Assembly: GCA_015066925.1 (NCBI GenBank) | Contig: SVNL01000001.1 | Span: 1-64,000 of the forward strand | Origin: Ruminococcus sp. | GTDB lineage: Bacteria; Bacillota; Clostridia; Oscillospirales; Ruminococcaceae | Direction: 5' to 3' | DNA: 64,000 nucleotides | Shown here: positions 24,610-34,659 of the stretch, in pieces | Layout: the number at the start of each line of letters is the position of its first letter | Position numbering within the stretch: position 1 is the first letter of the stretch | Notes under the pieces: model-generated | The model's input: only the letters and a program-made list of their open reading frames with translations | What the model was told of the DNA's origin: nothing | The model's database searches: none | Made by a program: the position numbers and the translations under genes

Positions 24610-25013
24610 TGGAGCAAAAGTATTCCGACCTTATAAATAAAGCTGTTTCTGCATCTGAGAATTCGTATTCTCCTTATTCGGGCTTCCGTGTAGGTGCGGC
24701 ACTTCTTGCAAAAAACGGAACGATATATACAGGCTGTAATATCGAGAATTCATCATATTCGCTGACGATATGTGCCGAAAGAACAGCTTTTTTCAAAGCT
24801 ATTTCCGAGGATTGCACTGAATTTGAGGCAATTGCTGTTGTAGGAAGCAGTGACGGTGATTTCTCTGCACCATGTATACCATGCGGTGCTTGTTTACAGG
24901 TAATGACAGAATTTTGTTCTCCTGATTTTACAATAATTCTTTCAGATGGTGCTCATAAATTTTCAGAGTTTCTTCCTAATCAGTTTAACAAGGAAAAATT
25001 ATTAAAGGGTTAA
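24609..25013 (+). CDS. cdd: Cytidine deaminase
   Basis: 134 residues, homotetramer-type cytidine/deoxycytidine deaminase for pyrimidine salvage. Zinc motifs are TICAERTAFFKA (CAE, Cys ligand, proton-shuttle Glu) and CIPCGACLQVM (PCxxC). SYSPYSGFRVGAALL and GCNIENSSY bind the nucleoside. The ATG at 24609 has AGGTGA 6 bases upstream; a GTG at 24606 is the alternative. Confidence 0.95.
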   Translation: MEQKYSDLINKAVSASENSYSPYSGFRVGAALLAKNGTIYTGCNIENSSYSLTICAERTAFFKAISEDCTEFEAIAVVGSSDGDFSAPCIPCGACLQVMTEFCSPDFTIILSDGAHKFSEFLPNQFNKEKLLKG

Positions 25014-25018
25014 AACTA

Positions 25019-25053
25019 AAGGCTATCGGTTATTTCCGATAGCCTTAATTTTT
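25019..25053. terminator. Bidirectional terminator between cdd and rpoD
   Basis: Perfect 11-bp arms AAGGCTATCGG/CCGATAGCCTT (6-nt loop), TTTTTT on the plus side and TTTAGTTTTA on the minus side. Confidence 0.92.
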
Positions 25054-25055
25054 TA

Positions 25056-26138
25056 TTAATCAAGAAAATCCTTTACCTTTTTGCTTCTGCTTGGGTGACG
25101 GAGCTTTCTCAGAGCTTTTGCTTCAATCTGTCTGATACGTTCTCTTGTAACCTCAAAGCGCTGACCAACCTCTTCAAGAGTGCGTGATTTACCGTCTTCA
25201 AGACCAAATCTTAATTTAAGAACCTTAGCCTCTCTGTCAGTAAGAGTATTGAGAACCTCGTTGAGCTGTTCTCTGAGAAGAGTATGATTTGCGGCTTCTG
25301 ATGGAGCAGGAGCGTCGTCATCAGGGATGAAATCGCCGAGGTGGCTGTCTTCCTCTTCACCGATAGGAGTTTCGAGCGAAACAGGGTCCTGAGCGATACG
25401 CATAATTTCTCTTACCTTGTCTACAGACATTTCAAGGCGTTCAGCGATTTCGTCAGGAGTTGGGTCGTGACCGTTTTCATGAAGAAGCTGACTTGAAACC
25501 TTTTTAACCTTAGTAATAGTTTCAACCATATGAACAGGAATTCTTATTGTTCTTGCCTGGTCGGCGATGGCACGTGTAATAGCCTGTCTTATCCACCATG
25601 TAGCGTAGGTAGAAAACTTAAAGCCCTTTGTATAGTCGAATTTCTCAACAGCTTTTATAAGACCGAGGTTACCTTCTTGAATAAGGTCAAGGAACTGCAT
25701 ACCTCTGCCGACATATTTTTTTGCGATACTTACAACAAGACGCAGGTTAGCTTCTGAAAGGCGTTTTCTTGCATAAGGGTCACCTGTTGACATACGCTGT
25801 GCAAGTTCGATTTCTTCTTCCGGAGAGAGAAGCGGAACACGTCCTATTTCCTTGAGATAAATTTTAACGGGGTCATCAATAGCGATTCCCTCAGTTGAGA
25901 GTGCCATTTCGAGGTCATCTGTAAGAGAAGCGTCAAGACCAACTTTAAGGTCTGTATCAAGAGAAAAATCCTCAACTATTTCGATATTAAGAGTTTCACA
26001 GTTATCATAGAAAGTATTAAGCTGGTCAACGTCAAAATCAAGCTCTTCAAGTGCGTCGGTAATTTCCTTTGTAGTAAGCTTACCGTTTGTTTTGCCTTGT
26101 TCCATTAATGTTTCAATAGTATTTTTTTTAGGTTCCAT
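25056..26138 (-). CDS. rpoD: Primary sigma factor RpoD/SigA
   Basis: 360 residues. Region 1.1-like N-terminus, then region 1.2 ([18 protein letters not shown]), region 2 with [40 protein letters not shown] and the -10-reading [17 protein letters not shown], region 3 and region 4 with the -35-reading [20 protein letters not shown]. It lacks the large non-conserved insert of proteobacterial sigma-70, as usual in Firmicutes. The dgt-dnaG-rpoD order is the conserved macromolecular synthesis operon; GGAGG precedes the ATG. Confidence 0.98.
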   Translation of the reverse strand: MEPKKNTIETLMEQGKTNGKLTTKEITDALEELDFDVDQLNTFYDNCETLNIEIVEDFSLDTDLKVGLDASLTDDLEMALSTEGIAIDDPVKIYLKEIGRVPLLSPEEEIELAQRMSTGDPYARKRLSEANLRLVVSIAKKYVGRGMQFLDLIQEGNLGLIKAVEKFDYTKGFKFSTYATWWIRQAITRAIADQARTIRIPVHMVETITKVKKVSSQLLHENGHDPTPDEIAERLEMSVDKVREIMRIAQDPVSLETPIGEEEDSHLGDFIPDDDAPAPSEAANHTLLREQLNEVLNTLTDREAKVLKLRFGLEDGKSRTLEEVGQRFEVTRERIRQIEAKALRKLRHPSRSKKVKDFLD

Positions 26139-26153
26139 TGAATTTCCTCCGTT

Positions 26154-27908
26154 TTACTTTCTTTTACGTTTATTTTCGAAAATAGCGACCAAATCGTTAT
26201 CGCTTATATTTTCCCCATTATCAAAGTGGGGAGATTTATGATAATTCTGCAGGATTGCTATGCAATCCGCAAAAACTTCTTCGCTTATATCTATACTGCG
26301 TTTTTTTGCTTCTATTCCGGTTATTCTTCCCACTTCCTCGGTAGAAAATTCTTCCGAGAGCATAGAAATGGTGAAAGAGTCATATTCCGTCATTTTACGC
26401 AAAAGGCAATCGTATATTTTTTTATTGAAATCGGTGACAAATAACTCGGGTGGAGCTTTTTTTGCGATTTCACTGCAATTTTCGGGGTGCTTCAAAAGCC
26501 AGCAGATTATATTTTCCTCAGCTTTACACTCCTTAGGGAGCTTGACCGACATAGGATTAACCTTATCGGGCATAACAGAAGCGGCAGTAATATTTTTCCA
26601 CTCAAGCTTTTTATCAAGGTGCTGTGATTTTTTTATTTCGTTATCAATATGACTTTTAAGTATATCGGCAGAAATATCACATTTTTTAACAGTTCTTGAT
26701 ATATATACCTCACGTTCAAGAGGACTTTCTATTTTAGCAAGTATTTTTGAAGCACGGTTAAGGAATTCGACCTGTCCCTGTTGTGTAGAGAGGTCAATAC
26801 CGTTTTCACACTGATTAAGCATAAAATTATTTGCGTCAAAAGAGTCGTCAAGAAGCATACGGAATTTTGCCGCACCGAATTTTTTTATGTATTCATCAGG
26901 GTCTTTAGCGCCTTCAAGGCGGATAATTCTGGTGTTTATTCCAACATTTGAGAAATGGTTTATAGCTTTTTGAGTAGCATTCTGACCTGCGGCATCGCTG
27001 TCGTAGGCGATTATTACTTCGTTCACATAATGGCTGAGAAGCCTTGCTTGTTCGGGTGTAATGGCAGTACCCAGAGTTGCGACTACATTTTCGAAGCCTG
27101 CCTGATTAATAGCAATAACATCCATATATCCTTCGGCGAGAATAATTCGTTTTTCGGGCGAATTTTTTGCGAAGTTCATTGAAAAAAGGTTATTTCCCTT
27201 ATCAAAAACAGGAGTTTTGCTTGTATTCAGGTATTTAGGCTTGGAATCGTCGAGAACTCTTCCGCCAAAGCCGATAACATTTCCTCTAAGGTCTATGATA
27301 GGAAACATTACACGATTACGGAAAATATCATATATTTTTCCATTCTTCTGTGATCTTGTACAAAGCCATGAATCGAATATTTCGTCGTCGTTATAGCCAT
27401 TTTTCCTGAGCTGAGAATAAAGCAAATCAAACGAATCGGGAGCAAAGCCAAGTCCGTATTTTTTAACCGTCTGTGGAGAGAGCTTACGCTCCGCAAAATA
27501 TTTAAGACCACGTTTATCTGTGCCTTTAAGCAGATTTTTATAATAAAAATTAGCGGCAAATCTGTTGATTTCGTAAATTCTTGTTTTTCGCTGAGCATAT
27601 TGGCTGTTTTTCTTATCCTCAGGCACAGTAAGTCCTGCACGTGCTGCAAGGAAATTAATTGCTTCACGAAAATCAAGATTTTCGATTTTCATAATAAACG
27701 TGATAACATCTCCGCCTGAACCGCATCCGAAGCAGTAGAAGCTCTGAGTATCGGTATAGACAGTACACGACGGTGTTTTTTCAGAATGAAAAGGGCAGGA
27801 GCAGACGAAATTATGTCCTCGTTTTATCAGGTTAACATAAGAGCCTACAACTGCGTCAATAGGATTAGCAATTCTGAGCTGGTACAGAAATTCATCATTC
27901 TGCGTCAT
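26154..27908 (-). CDS. dnaG: DNA primase
   Basis: Makes RNA primers for replication with DnaB. 584 residues: CHC2 zinc domain CPFHSEKTPSC...FYCFGCGSGGD (about 38-66), the RNA polymerase core with VIGFGGRVLDDSKPKYLN, the Toprim metal site LAEGYMDVIA...YDSDAAGQ, and a C-terminal helicase-binding region of low conservation. A GGAGG site precedes the ATG. It lies 15 bases from both dgt and rpoD, so all three form one operon. Confidence 0.97.
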   Translation of the reverse strand: MTQNDEFLYQLRIANPIDAVVGSYVNLIKRGHNFVCSCPFHSEKTPSCTVYTDTQSFYCFGCGSGGDVITFIMKIENLDFREAINFLAARAGLTVPEDKKNSQYAQRKTRIYEINRFAANFYYKNLLKGTDKRGLKYFAERKLSPQTVKKYGLGFAPDSFDLLYSQLRKNGYNDDEIFDSWLCTRSQKNGKIYDIFRNRVMFPIIDLRGNVIGFGGRVLDDSKPKYLNTSKTPVFDKGNNLFSMNFAKNSPEKRIILAEGYMDVIAINQAGFENVVATLGTAITPEQARLLSHYVNEVIIAYDSDAAGQNATQKAINHFSNVGINTRIIRLEGAKDPDEYIKKFGAAKFRMLLDDSFDANNFMLNQCENGIDLSTQQGQVEFLNRASKILAKIESPLEREVYISRTVKKCDISADILKSHIDNEIKKSQHLDKKLEWKNITAASVMPDKVNPMSVKLPKECKAEENIICWLLKHPENCSEIAKKAPPELFVTDFNKKIYDCLLRKMTEYDSFTISMLSEEFSTEEVGRITGIEAKKRSIDISEEVFADCIAILQNYHKSPHFDNGENISDNDLVAIFENKRKRK

Positions 27909-27923
27909 AAAAACGGCCTCCGT

Positions 27924-28919
27924 TTATTTCCATGCTTTCGGAACAAAAAGTTCGGTGTAAAGGTCGATAGCATATCCGTCGGTCATACCTGAGATATAGT
28001 CGCATACGCCTCTGTCGAGGTCGGTTTTAGCGGCAACCTTTCTGTATACTTCAGGCATTTTATCAGGATTTTCCTTATAATACATATAAAGCTTTTCGAT
28101 TATATACTGAACCTTTTCCTCCTCGTATTTGGCAATCGGATTTGTATATACATTTGCAAAAAGGAAAGCTCTGAGGTCGTCATGAGCTTTTTTTATATTG
28201 TCGTGCATTTTAATCTCATAAACGCCGTTTTTGATAATTGAAGCAATAAGAGTTGTAATTCTTTTTGATTTAGTATCACCGAGGACGCTTATACAGTCAA
28301 AAGGCAGGTCTTCAGGTCTTAAAATATTGGCACGGATAGAGTCTTCGATATCGTGATTTATATATGCGATTTTATCTGAAAGACGAACTACATTTCCTTC
28401 ACGTGTAGAAGAAATCTGGTTTGTGTGGCAAGCGATACCGTTTTTAACGGCATATGTAAGGTTAAGACCTTTTCCGTGTTTTTCTATATAATCAACGACT
28501 CTGACACTCTGGAGATAATGTTTGAAGCCATGGGGACAGATATCGTTAAGTATTGCTTCGCCGCAATGACCGAACGGAGCGTGTCCGAGGTCATGACCGA
28601 GAGCGATAGCTTCGGTAAGGTCCTCATTAAGCTTCAAAGCCTTTGAAATTGTTCTTGCAATCTGAGAAACCTCAAGAGTATGAGTAAGTCTTGTACGATA
28701 GTGATCGCCGACAGGGGAGAGAAATACCTGAGTTTTACGTTTCAGGCGTCTGAAAGAATTACAATGAAGAATTCTGTCTCTGTCACGCTGAAAATCGGTA
28801 CGGTAGTTACAAGGATCCTCGTAAACTACTCTTTTTGACTGTTTATGATTGGTAGAGGTACAGGCGAAATTGCTTAATGTGCCTGCTTCAATAGTTTCGA
28901 GTTGTTCTCTTACGTTCAT
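27924..28919 (-). CDS. dgt: dGTP triphosphohydrolase-like HD protein
   Basis: 331 residues of the HD-domain dNTPase family that splits dGTP or other dNTPs to the nucleoside and triphosphate. Metal motifs are HTLEVSQIARTI (first His), ALGHDLGHAPFGHCGE (HD pair) and SDKIAYINHDIED (last Asp). RDRDRILHCNSFRRLKRKTQ near the N-terminus binds nucleotide. It is the short Firmicute type. It opens the dnaG-rpoD operon, linking nucleotide pools to replication. Confidence 0.93.
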   Translation of the reverse strand: MNVREQLETIEAGTLSNFACTSTNHKQSKRVVYEDPCNYRTDFQRDRDRILHCNSFRRLKRKTQVFLSPVGDHYRTRLTHTLEVSQIARTISKALKLNEDLTEAIALGHDLGHAPFGHCGEAILNDICPHGFKHYLQSVRVVDYIEKHGKGLNLTYAVKNGIACHTNQISSTREGNVVRLSDKIAYINHDIEDSIRANILRPEDLPFDCISVLGDTKSKRITTLIASIIKNGVYEIKMHDNIKKAHDDLRAFLFANVYTNPIAKYEEEKVQYIIEKLYMYYKENPDKMPEVYRKVAAKTDLDRGVCDYISGMTDGYAIDLYTELFVPKAWK

Positions 28920-29026
28920 AAATACCTCCGATTTAAAATAAATACGTCTGAAAAATGCAAAAATAGCTTTTGCAGAAAGACTCTACATATATATACTCGA
29001 CAAAAAACAAAATTCCTCTATCTTTT

Positions 29027-29659
29027 TTAAAAATTTATTGAAGAAAAATCTGCAAATAAATTTTCCCCGTCATTAATTGATATATTTCCGTTGGAAATTT
29101 CGATTAATTCTGATTTAAGAGGCTGTGTCATATCATCAGTAACAAGAAGCTCAAGTTTAACGTTATCACCGAAATCGCTGTTTACTGTAATTGTTTTGAA
29201 ATTCGGAAGGACATAGCTTACTTTTCCATAAAGGTTATAGTCCATTTCGAGAAAAATTCTGCTGCAAGAGCACATATTCATAATTTTTGCACTGTCGCAG
29301 GCGATTGAGGCACAGTGAGAATATGCTCTTACAAGACCTCCGCCACCGAGGAGTATTCCTCCGAAATATCGTGTAACGACAATGCATACGTCTACAAGAC
29401 CTCTTTTTTGCAGAACGTCCAGAACGGGCATACCTGCAGTTCCTTGAGGCTCGCCGTCGTCGGAATAGCGGGAAATATTATCATTTCTGAGAATATATGC
29501 ATACACGTTATGCTTTGCTTTGCGATGCTTTGCACGAATGGAATTTATAAATTCAACTGCTTCATCGTTAGTTTTAACCGGAGCAATATAGCCGATAAAT
29601 TCCGAACGTTTTTCGATGAAAGAGGCTTCTGCGGCCTCTGAAACGGTAAAGTAATTCAT
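29027..29659 (-). CDS. YigZ/IMPACT-family protein
   Basis: 210 residues. The N-terminal Impact domain shows EKRSEFIGYIAPV, KHRKAKHNVYAY and SDDGEPQGTAGMPVLDVL, then VVTRYFGGILLGGGGLVRAYS. The C-terminal part is the DUF1949 ferredoxin-like domain. Eukaryotic IMPACT regulates Gcn2; the bacterial role is unknown but ribosome or nucleic acid contact is suspected. It is monocistronic between the rpmE terminator and the dgt promoter region. Confidence 0.9.
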   Translation of the reverse strand: MNYFTVSEAAEASFIEKRSEFIGYIAPVKTNDEAVEFINSIRAKHRKAKHNVYAYILRNDNISRYSDDGEPQGTAGMPVLDVLQKRGLVDVCIVVTRYFGGILLGGGGLVRAYSHCASIACDSAKIMNMCSCSRIFLEMDYNLYGKVSYVLPNFKTITVNSDFGDNVKLELLVTDDMTQPLKSELIEISNGNISINDGENLFADFSSINF

Positions 29660-29676
29660 AATGACTCCTATTAAGT

Positions 29677-29698
29677 AAAAAGGCGGTCAAAGACCGCC
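29677..29698 (-). terminator. Terminator after rpmE
   Basis: On the minus strand GGCGGTC-TTT-GACCGCC followed by TTTTTACTT, 6 bases past the rpmE stop. Confidence 0.88.
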
Positions 29699-29704
29699 GA
29701 AAAA

Positions 29705-29908
29705 TTACTTGTCCATATTGAAACGCTTCTTGAATCTGTCAACACGTCCGCCTGTATCAACAAGCTTCTGCTTACCTGTATAGAATGGATGGCACTTTGA
29801 GCAGATTTCAACCTTGATGTTTTCCTTTGTAGACATTGTTTCGATTACATTACCGCAGTGGCAAGTAATAGTAGTCTTCACAAAATTTGGATGGATACCC
29901 TCTTTCAC
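29705..29908 (-). CDS. rpmE: 50S ribosomal protein L31 (zinc-binding type)
   Basis: 67 residues starting at a GTG (VKEGIHPNF) that lies 5-6 bases behind AGAGGTGA. The 6-codon upstream TTG extension overlaps this site and is not used. Zinc ligands CHCG and [13 protein letters not shown] mark the Cys-containing form used when zinc is plentiful. The C-terminus has the typical [13 protein letters not shown]. Monocistronic with its own terminator. Confidence 0.96.
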   Translation of the reverse strand: MKEGIHPNFVKTTITCHCGNVIETMSTKENIKVEICSKCHPFYTGKQKLVDTGGRVDRFKKRFNMDK

Positions 29909-30131
29909 GATTGTCACCTCTTTCAATTACTATTTGCAAACCATAGTAGCCCATCAATTTCCTTAGACAGTAGTACTTTCGTCATACATTTACAATAAAT
30001 TATATCACATTAATTTTTAAAAGTCAAGCAAAAAACAAAAATTTATAAAATTTTGTTCAGGCTATAGAAATTTGCGATAAGATATGTTATAATAAAAAGA
30101 AGTGTTGAAATGAAAGGAAAGCTTTGATTTT

Positions 30132-31274
30132 ATGAATGTATACCTTGATAATGCGGCTACAACAAAGCCTTGTGCGGAAGCTATTGATGCTATAAACCTT
30201 GCACTTGCTGAAAATTACGGTAATCCCTCGTCGCTTCATTCGTTTGGTCTGAAGGCACAGCTTGCGGTTGATAATGCAAGAAAAATTATTGCTTCGGCTT
30301 TATCGTGTGAGGCGGAATGTGTGTTTTTTACATCGGGGGCAACCGAGAGCAACAATATGGCAATAAGAGGTATCGTTAATGCTTACGGGAAAAGAAAACC
30401 GAAAATTATTACTACTTCAATTGAGCACGCTTCGATAAAGGAAACTGTACTTGAGCTTGAAAATAAAGGCTTTGAGGTTGTGAGAATATCTCCCGATAAA
30501 AACGGTGAAGTAAATCCCGTTGATATTCTTAATGCGGCTGATGAAAGAACCTGCTTGATTTCTATGATGCTGGTTAATAACGAAAACGGCTTGATACTAC
30601 CTGTAGAAAAAACGTTTAAAGCAGTAAAACGAAGATTTCCCGATATAATTACTCATTGTGACTGTGTTCAGGGATTTATGAAGCTTCCTGTAAAATGCAA
30701 TGAGCTTAATGCAGATTTGATTTCACTCAGTGCACATAAAATTCACGGAGCTAAGGGTGTAGGAGCTCTTTATATCCGTAAGGGCATCAGAGTTCTGCCG
30801 ATAATTACAGGCGGAAAACAGGAAAAGGGAATACGTTCGGGAACGGAATCGGTTCCTCTTATTGCAGGATTTGGTGCCGCCGTTGAAAAGCTTTCCGATA
30901 CTGTTAAGCAAAGATATGACAGGGTATCGGAGCTGAAAAAATTCCTCGTTGAAAAGCTTGAGGAGCTTGATGGCGGTGAAATTACATTTAATACAAGCGA
31001 AAAATGTTCCCCCTATATTATAAATGTATCCTTTGAGGGAATACGTTCGGAAATCATGCTTCATTTCCTTGAAGAAAAGGGGATTTATGTTTCAAGCGGC
31101 TCGGCTTGTTCAAAAGGAGCAAAAAGCGGAGTTCTTGAAGAGCTTGGAGTAAGCTCGAAAAATGCTGACAGTGCAATAAGAGTCAGTATAACTGCTGAAA
31201 CTACAGAGGAAGAGCTTGAATTCTTCGTACAGGCTGTTTCACAGGCACAGAAAAAAATAATAAAATCAAAGTGA
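30132..31274 (+). CDS. Cysteine desulfurase (ThiI partner, NifZ/IscS-like)
   Basis: 380-residue class V aminotransferase fold PLP enzyme that takes sulfur from cysteine onto an active Cys. YLDNAATTKP opens the protein. SLSAHKIHGAKGVGALY carries the PLP Lys, and SSGSACSKGAK the sulfur-carrying Cys. A GKQEKGIRSGTESVP loop is also present. The gene is 25 bases ahead of thiI, and in Bacillus the same pairing (nifZ-thiI) makes 4-thiouridine in tRNA. I therefore infer a dedicated tRNA sulfur donor instead of a general Fe-S cluster desulfurase. A TATAAT (30088-30093) with a poor -35 lies upstream. Confidence 0.92.
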   Translation: MNVYLDNAATTKPCAEAIDAINLALAENYGNPSSLHSFGLKAQLAVDNARKIIASALSCEAECVFFTSGATESNNMAIRGIVNAYGKRKPKIITTSIEHASIKETVLELENKGFEVVRISPDKNGEVNPVDILNAADERTCLISMMLVNNENGLILPVEKTFKAVKRRFPDIITHCDCVQGFMKLPVKCNELNADLISLSAHKIHGAKGVGALYIRKGIRVLPIITGGKQEKGIRSGTESVPLIAGFGAAVEKLSDTVKQRYDRVSELKKFLVEKLEELDGGEITFNTSEKCSPYIINVSFEGIRSEIMLHFLEEKGIYVSSGSACSKGAKSGVLEELGVSSKNADSAIRVSITAETTEEELEFFVQAVSQAQKKIIKSK

Positions 31275-31299
31275 TTAAATATAAAGGAATGATATAAAT

Positions 31300-32478
31300 A
31301 TGAAAGAACTTATTCTTGTTAAATACGGTGAGATTGCACTTAAAGGTCTGAATAAAAATACCTTTGAGGATATTATGGTGAAAAATATAAAAAGACGCCT
31401 TAAAAAGCTTGGAAGATTTAATTTTTCAAGAGCACAGTCTACATTATATATAGAGCCTGCTGACGAAACAGCTGATATAAACGGTGCTGTTGAAAAAATC
31501 AAAAAGGTTTTCGGTGTTGCCGCACTTTGCAGAGCTTGTACCTGTGAGAAGAATTTCGAGGACATCTGCGCTAAGAGTATTGAATATCTCGAAGATGTTC
31601 TTCCATATGCAAAAACCTTTAAGGTTACAGCAAAACGTGCGGACAAGGCTTTTCCAATGAAATCTCCTGAAATATGTATGGAGCTTGGCGGCGTGCTTCT
31701 GGAAAAATTTCCTAATCTTCAGGTTGACGTTAAAAATCCTGAGATTACTGTAACGGTTGAAATCCGTGATACAAACGCTTTTGTTCATGCCGAAAATATA
31801 AAAGGTGCAGGCGGACTTCCTGTCGGAAGCAGTGGCAGTGCGATGCTTCTTCTCTCGGGCGGTATAGACAGTCCTGTTGCGGGATATATGATGGCGAAAA
31901 GAGGAATACATATCTCTGCAATACATTATGTAAGCCCTCCTTATACATCAGAAAGAGCAAGACTCAAGGTTGAAACCTTATGTGAGAAAATTACAGATTA
32001 CTGTGGTAACATCTCATTTTTCTGCGTACCGTTCACGGAGCTTCAGGAAGCAATAAAGGAACATTGTCCAGAAGAATTCTTTACTATTATAATGAGAAGA
32101 CTTATGATGGAAATTGCTCAGAGAATTTCTGAAAGAGAAGGCTGTCTTGCACTCATTACAGGTGAAAGTGTCGGTCAGGTTGCAAGTCAGACAATGGCGG
32201 CGATTGCGTGCACTGACGCTGTTTGCAGAATTCCTGTTTTCAGACCGCTTATCGGTATGGATAAAACGGAGATAATTGAGATTTCAAGAAAAATTGATAC
32301 ATTTGAAACGTCTACACTTCCTTACGAGGACTGCTGTACAGTGTTTACTCCTCGTCATCCGAAGGTAAGACCACAGCTTGCTGATGTCGAAAAAGCACAG
32401 AATAGCTTCGATTTTGAACCGCTTATCTGTAAGGCGGTTGAGAATACAGAGCTTAAAGTTTTCAGATGTGATGGTTAA
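31300..32478 (+). CDS. thiI: tRNA 4-thiouridine synthetase ThiI
   Basis: Adenylates and thiolates U8 of tRNA. 392 residues: N-terminal ferredoxin-like part (LVKYGEIALKGLN), THUMP domain (about 60-165) and PP-loop domain with LLSGGIDSPVAGYMMAKRG and ALITGESVGQVASQTM. The C-terminal rhodanese domain of E. coli ThiI is missing, which is normal in Firmicutes and fits the adjacent desulfurase handing over sulfur directly. Confidence 0.95.
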   Translation: MKELILVKYGEIALKGLNKNTFEDIMVKNIKRRLKKLGRFNFSRAQSTLYIEPADETADINGAVEKIKKVFGVAALCRACTCEKNFEDICAKSIEYLEDVLPYAKTFKVTAKRADKAFPMKSPEICMELGGVLLEKFPNLQVDVKNPEITVTVEIRDTNAFVHAENIKGAGGLPVGSSGSAMLLLSGGIDSPVAGYMMAKRGIHISAIHYVSPPYTSERARLKVETLCEKITDYCGNISFFCVPFTELQEAIKEHCPEEFFTIIMRRLMMEIAQRISEREGCLALITGESVGQVASQTMAAIACTDAVCRIPVFRPLIGMDKTEIIEISRKIDTFETSTLPYEDCCTVFTPRHPKVRPQLADVEKAQNSFDFEPLICKAVENTELKVFRCDG

Positions 32479-32560
32479 AAGCAGTTAAATTTAATTACGA
32501 AAACTGTTTTTTATGACAGTTTGTTTGTAGGGTATAAACAAAAATGTGATGGGAGCTTGT

Positions 32561-33094
32561 ATGGATAATAGTCTGATTTCTGAATATGATAGCCAAAACC
32601 TTGACAAGTTGGTCAGAAATGTTGTACAATTATTAGAGCTAGGTGGGTATACTGTCTCAACAGCCGAAAGCTGTACAGGCGGTTTGCTCTCTCAGTTGAT
32701 TACTTCCGTACCGGGAGCGTCAGCTGTTTTTGAGGGCGGTTTCTGCACCTACTCAAACAGAATGAAAACAAAGCTCCTTAATGTTCCTGAGTATGAGCTT
32801 GAACATTTCGGTGCTGTAAGCAGTCAGGTTGCTTTGTCTATGGCTAAGGGCCTTAAAGCTTCTACCGGTGCTGATGTTTGCGTTTCTGTTACAGGCATTG
32901 CAGGGCCTGGAGGCGGTACTGCCGAAAAACCTGTCGGTACTGTGTGGTTTGGATTCTCCGCTTTTGGCAGAGAATTTACACGGCTTCCCGAATTATGGAC
33001 GCTTGCCGATAAAAGTCGGGGTAATATCAGATTGGCTGCGGCGGCGTTTGCTTTTAGTGTTATTGAGGAAATTCTTTTGGAGGACTTTCAATGA
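32561..33094 (+). CDS. pncC: CinA C-terminal-type nicotinamide-nucleotide amidohydrolase
   Basis: 177 residues consisting only of the CinA C-terminal domain. It deamidates NMN to nicotinic acid mononucleotide in pyridine nucleotide recycling. Signatures are YTVSTAESCTGGLLSQLITS with the catalytic Ser, GGFCTYSNRMKTKLL, HFGAVSSQVALSMAKG and VSVTGIAGPGGG. The ATG at 32561 follows GGGAG by 5 bases. The stop overlaps the sortase start (ATGA), so the two are coupled although unrelated in role. Confidence 0.9.
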   Translation: MDNSLISEYDSQNLDKLVRNVVQLLELGGYTVSTAESCTGGLLSQLITSVPGASAVFEGGFCTYSNRMKTKLLNVPEYELEHFGAVSSQVALSMAKGLKASTGADVCVSVTGIAGPGGGTAEKPVGTVWFGFSAFGREFTRLPELWTLADKSRGNIRLAAAAFAFSVIEEILLEDFQ

Positions 33095-34644
33095 GTGAAA
33101 ATGAATTGAATAAATATAGTCCGGCTGATGAAAATGCTTCCAATGAGAATTTGTCAAGAGCTGAGAAAATACTTGCTATAAAACGTGCGATGAATCGTTC
33201 CGATAATACGGAACAGGATTTCGTGCCTGAGAATACTTCGGTTTCTGAGCCTGTGAACGTTTCAGTTTCCGATATTGTTGAAGAGTATAGCAATAAGAAT
33301 TCGGCTCCCATTGCTGAATGGGAAAGTGAGCTGGCTGAGCGAATTGCTCTGAGAGTTCAAGGCTCAAGAACAATACAGCAGGATTTAAATTCTTTGAACG
33401 CTTTTTCTACGGAAACTGACGAAATTAATAGTTCGACAGCTTCTGATGTGAATGCAAATGTAAGTGACAGTAAAGAAGATGTTGACTCTTTAAGCACTAA
33501 GGTGATGGATAATAAGCCGATTAAGGCTGAAGCTGCTCGGATAATAAACGATAATCCCGAGGAAGCTGAAACCAAAGCTCCAACTGAACTCGAATCTTCA
33601 GTTGAATCTGAAACTACAGCTGAAACTGAAGCTGTTGAGGGAAAAAAGAAAAAGAAGTTTTCACTTAAAAAAACTCTTTTAGGATTAATTCCTCACAAAA
33701 AGGATTCACTTCCCGAAATAATAAGAAAAGTTGTTTTTCTTGTTGCACTCGTTGTTGTCGGAGTGTGTACATACCACATAAGCGATTATTTTCTCGATAA
33801 CGCTCATACCAGAAAAGTCTATGACGACCTTATGGATGATTATACAACCCAGATCGTTGATAATGCTCCGCAGCCTGATGTAAATGAGGAATATTGGTCT
33901 CTGCTCAGCGGTGCGAAAAATCTTCTGGATATCAATAAGGATGTCGTTGGTGTAATTGAAATTCCGGGTGCCGATCTTTTTTATCCTGTTCTTCAGGCTG
34001 AAAACAACGATAAGTATCTCAATATTAATATTAAGGGCGAGGAAGCTAAGGCCGGTGCCATTTTTATGGATTACCGCAACAGCTTTGATAAGGTGATAGA
34101 CGGTCGTCTTTCAGAGCCGAATTCTCACAACCTTATTATTTACGGTCATAATATGGCCAACGGTGATATGTTCGGAAGCCTTAAACAGTATAGAAATAAT
34201 ATTCATTATTATGGCGAAAATCCGGTTATTAATCTGAATTCAAATTACGCTTGCTATCAATATAAAATCTTTGCATTCTTTATAGTTGATGCTTTTGATA
34301 CTACAGAAACCTATTTCGACTATTGGAATAAAATTAATTTCAATAATGAAGAGGAATTCTATAGCTTTGTCAATGAGGCTAAGCGCAGAACTATTCGTCT
34401 TAACGATGTCGATGTGAAATATGGCGATGAGCTGCTTACACTTTCTACTTGTAATGGTATTTTCGGTGAGGGCAAAGGTGGCAGATTTGTCGTTCTTGCA
34501 AGAAAACTGCGTGACGGTGAGGATTTGCTTGAGGGTACTCAGAACAGTACTGCTAATCCAAATATAAAATGGCCTTCCATTTACTATAAATATAATAAGA
34601 ATTCTAAGTATGATCCTGATGCAGAGTTTGTTCCCTATGGTTGA
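33091..34644 (+). CDS. Class B sortase with long cytosolic N-terminus (tandem copy 1)
   Basis: 517 residues. The first 200 are acidic and low in complexity, probably disordered and cytosolic. A lysine run (about 184-188) and one transmembrane helix (about 210-232) follow, then a class B sortase domain: VVGVIEIPGADLFYPVLQ, IFMDYRN, IIYGHNM with catalytic His353, LLTLSTC with catalytic Cys454, and Arg465 in GGRFVVLARKL. Sortases attach proteins to the cell wall. No sorting-signal substrate was seen in the window. GGAGG lies 7 bases before the ATG. The long intracellular tail is unusual for a sortase. Confidence 0.9.
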   Translation: MSENELNKYSPADENASNENLSRAEKILAIKRAMNRSDNTEQDFVPENTSVSEPVNVSVSDIVEEYSNKNSAPIAEWESELAERIALRVQGSRTIQQDLNSLNAFSTETDEINSSTASDVNANVSDSKEDVDSLSTKVMDNKPIKAEAARIINDNPEEAETKAPTELESSVESETTAETEAVEGKKKKKFSLKKTLLGLIPHKKDSLPEIIRKVVFLVALVVVGVCTYHISDYFLDNAHTRKVYDDLMDDYTTQIVDNAPQPDVNEEYWSLLSGAKNLLDINKDVVGVIEIPGADLFYPVLQAENNDKYLNINIKGEEAKAGAIFMDYRNSFDKVIDGRLSEPNSHNLIIYGHNMANGDMFGSLKQYRNNIHYYGENPVINLNSNYACYQYKIFAFFIVDAFDTTETYFDYWNKINFNNEEEFYSFVNEAKRRTIRLNDVDVKYGDELLTLSTCNGIFGEGKGGRFVVLARKLRDGEDLLEGTQNSTANPNIKWPSIYYKYNKNSKYDPDAEFVPYG

Positions 34645-34659
34645 TTGGCGAGGTAATAT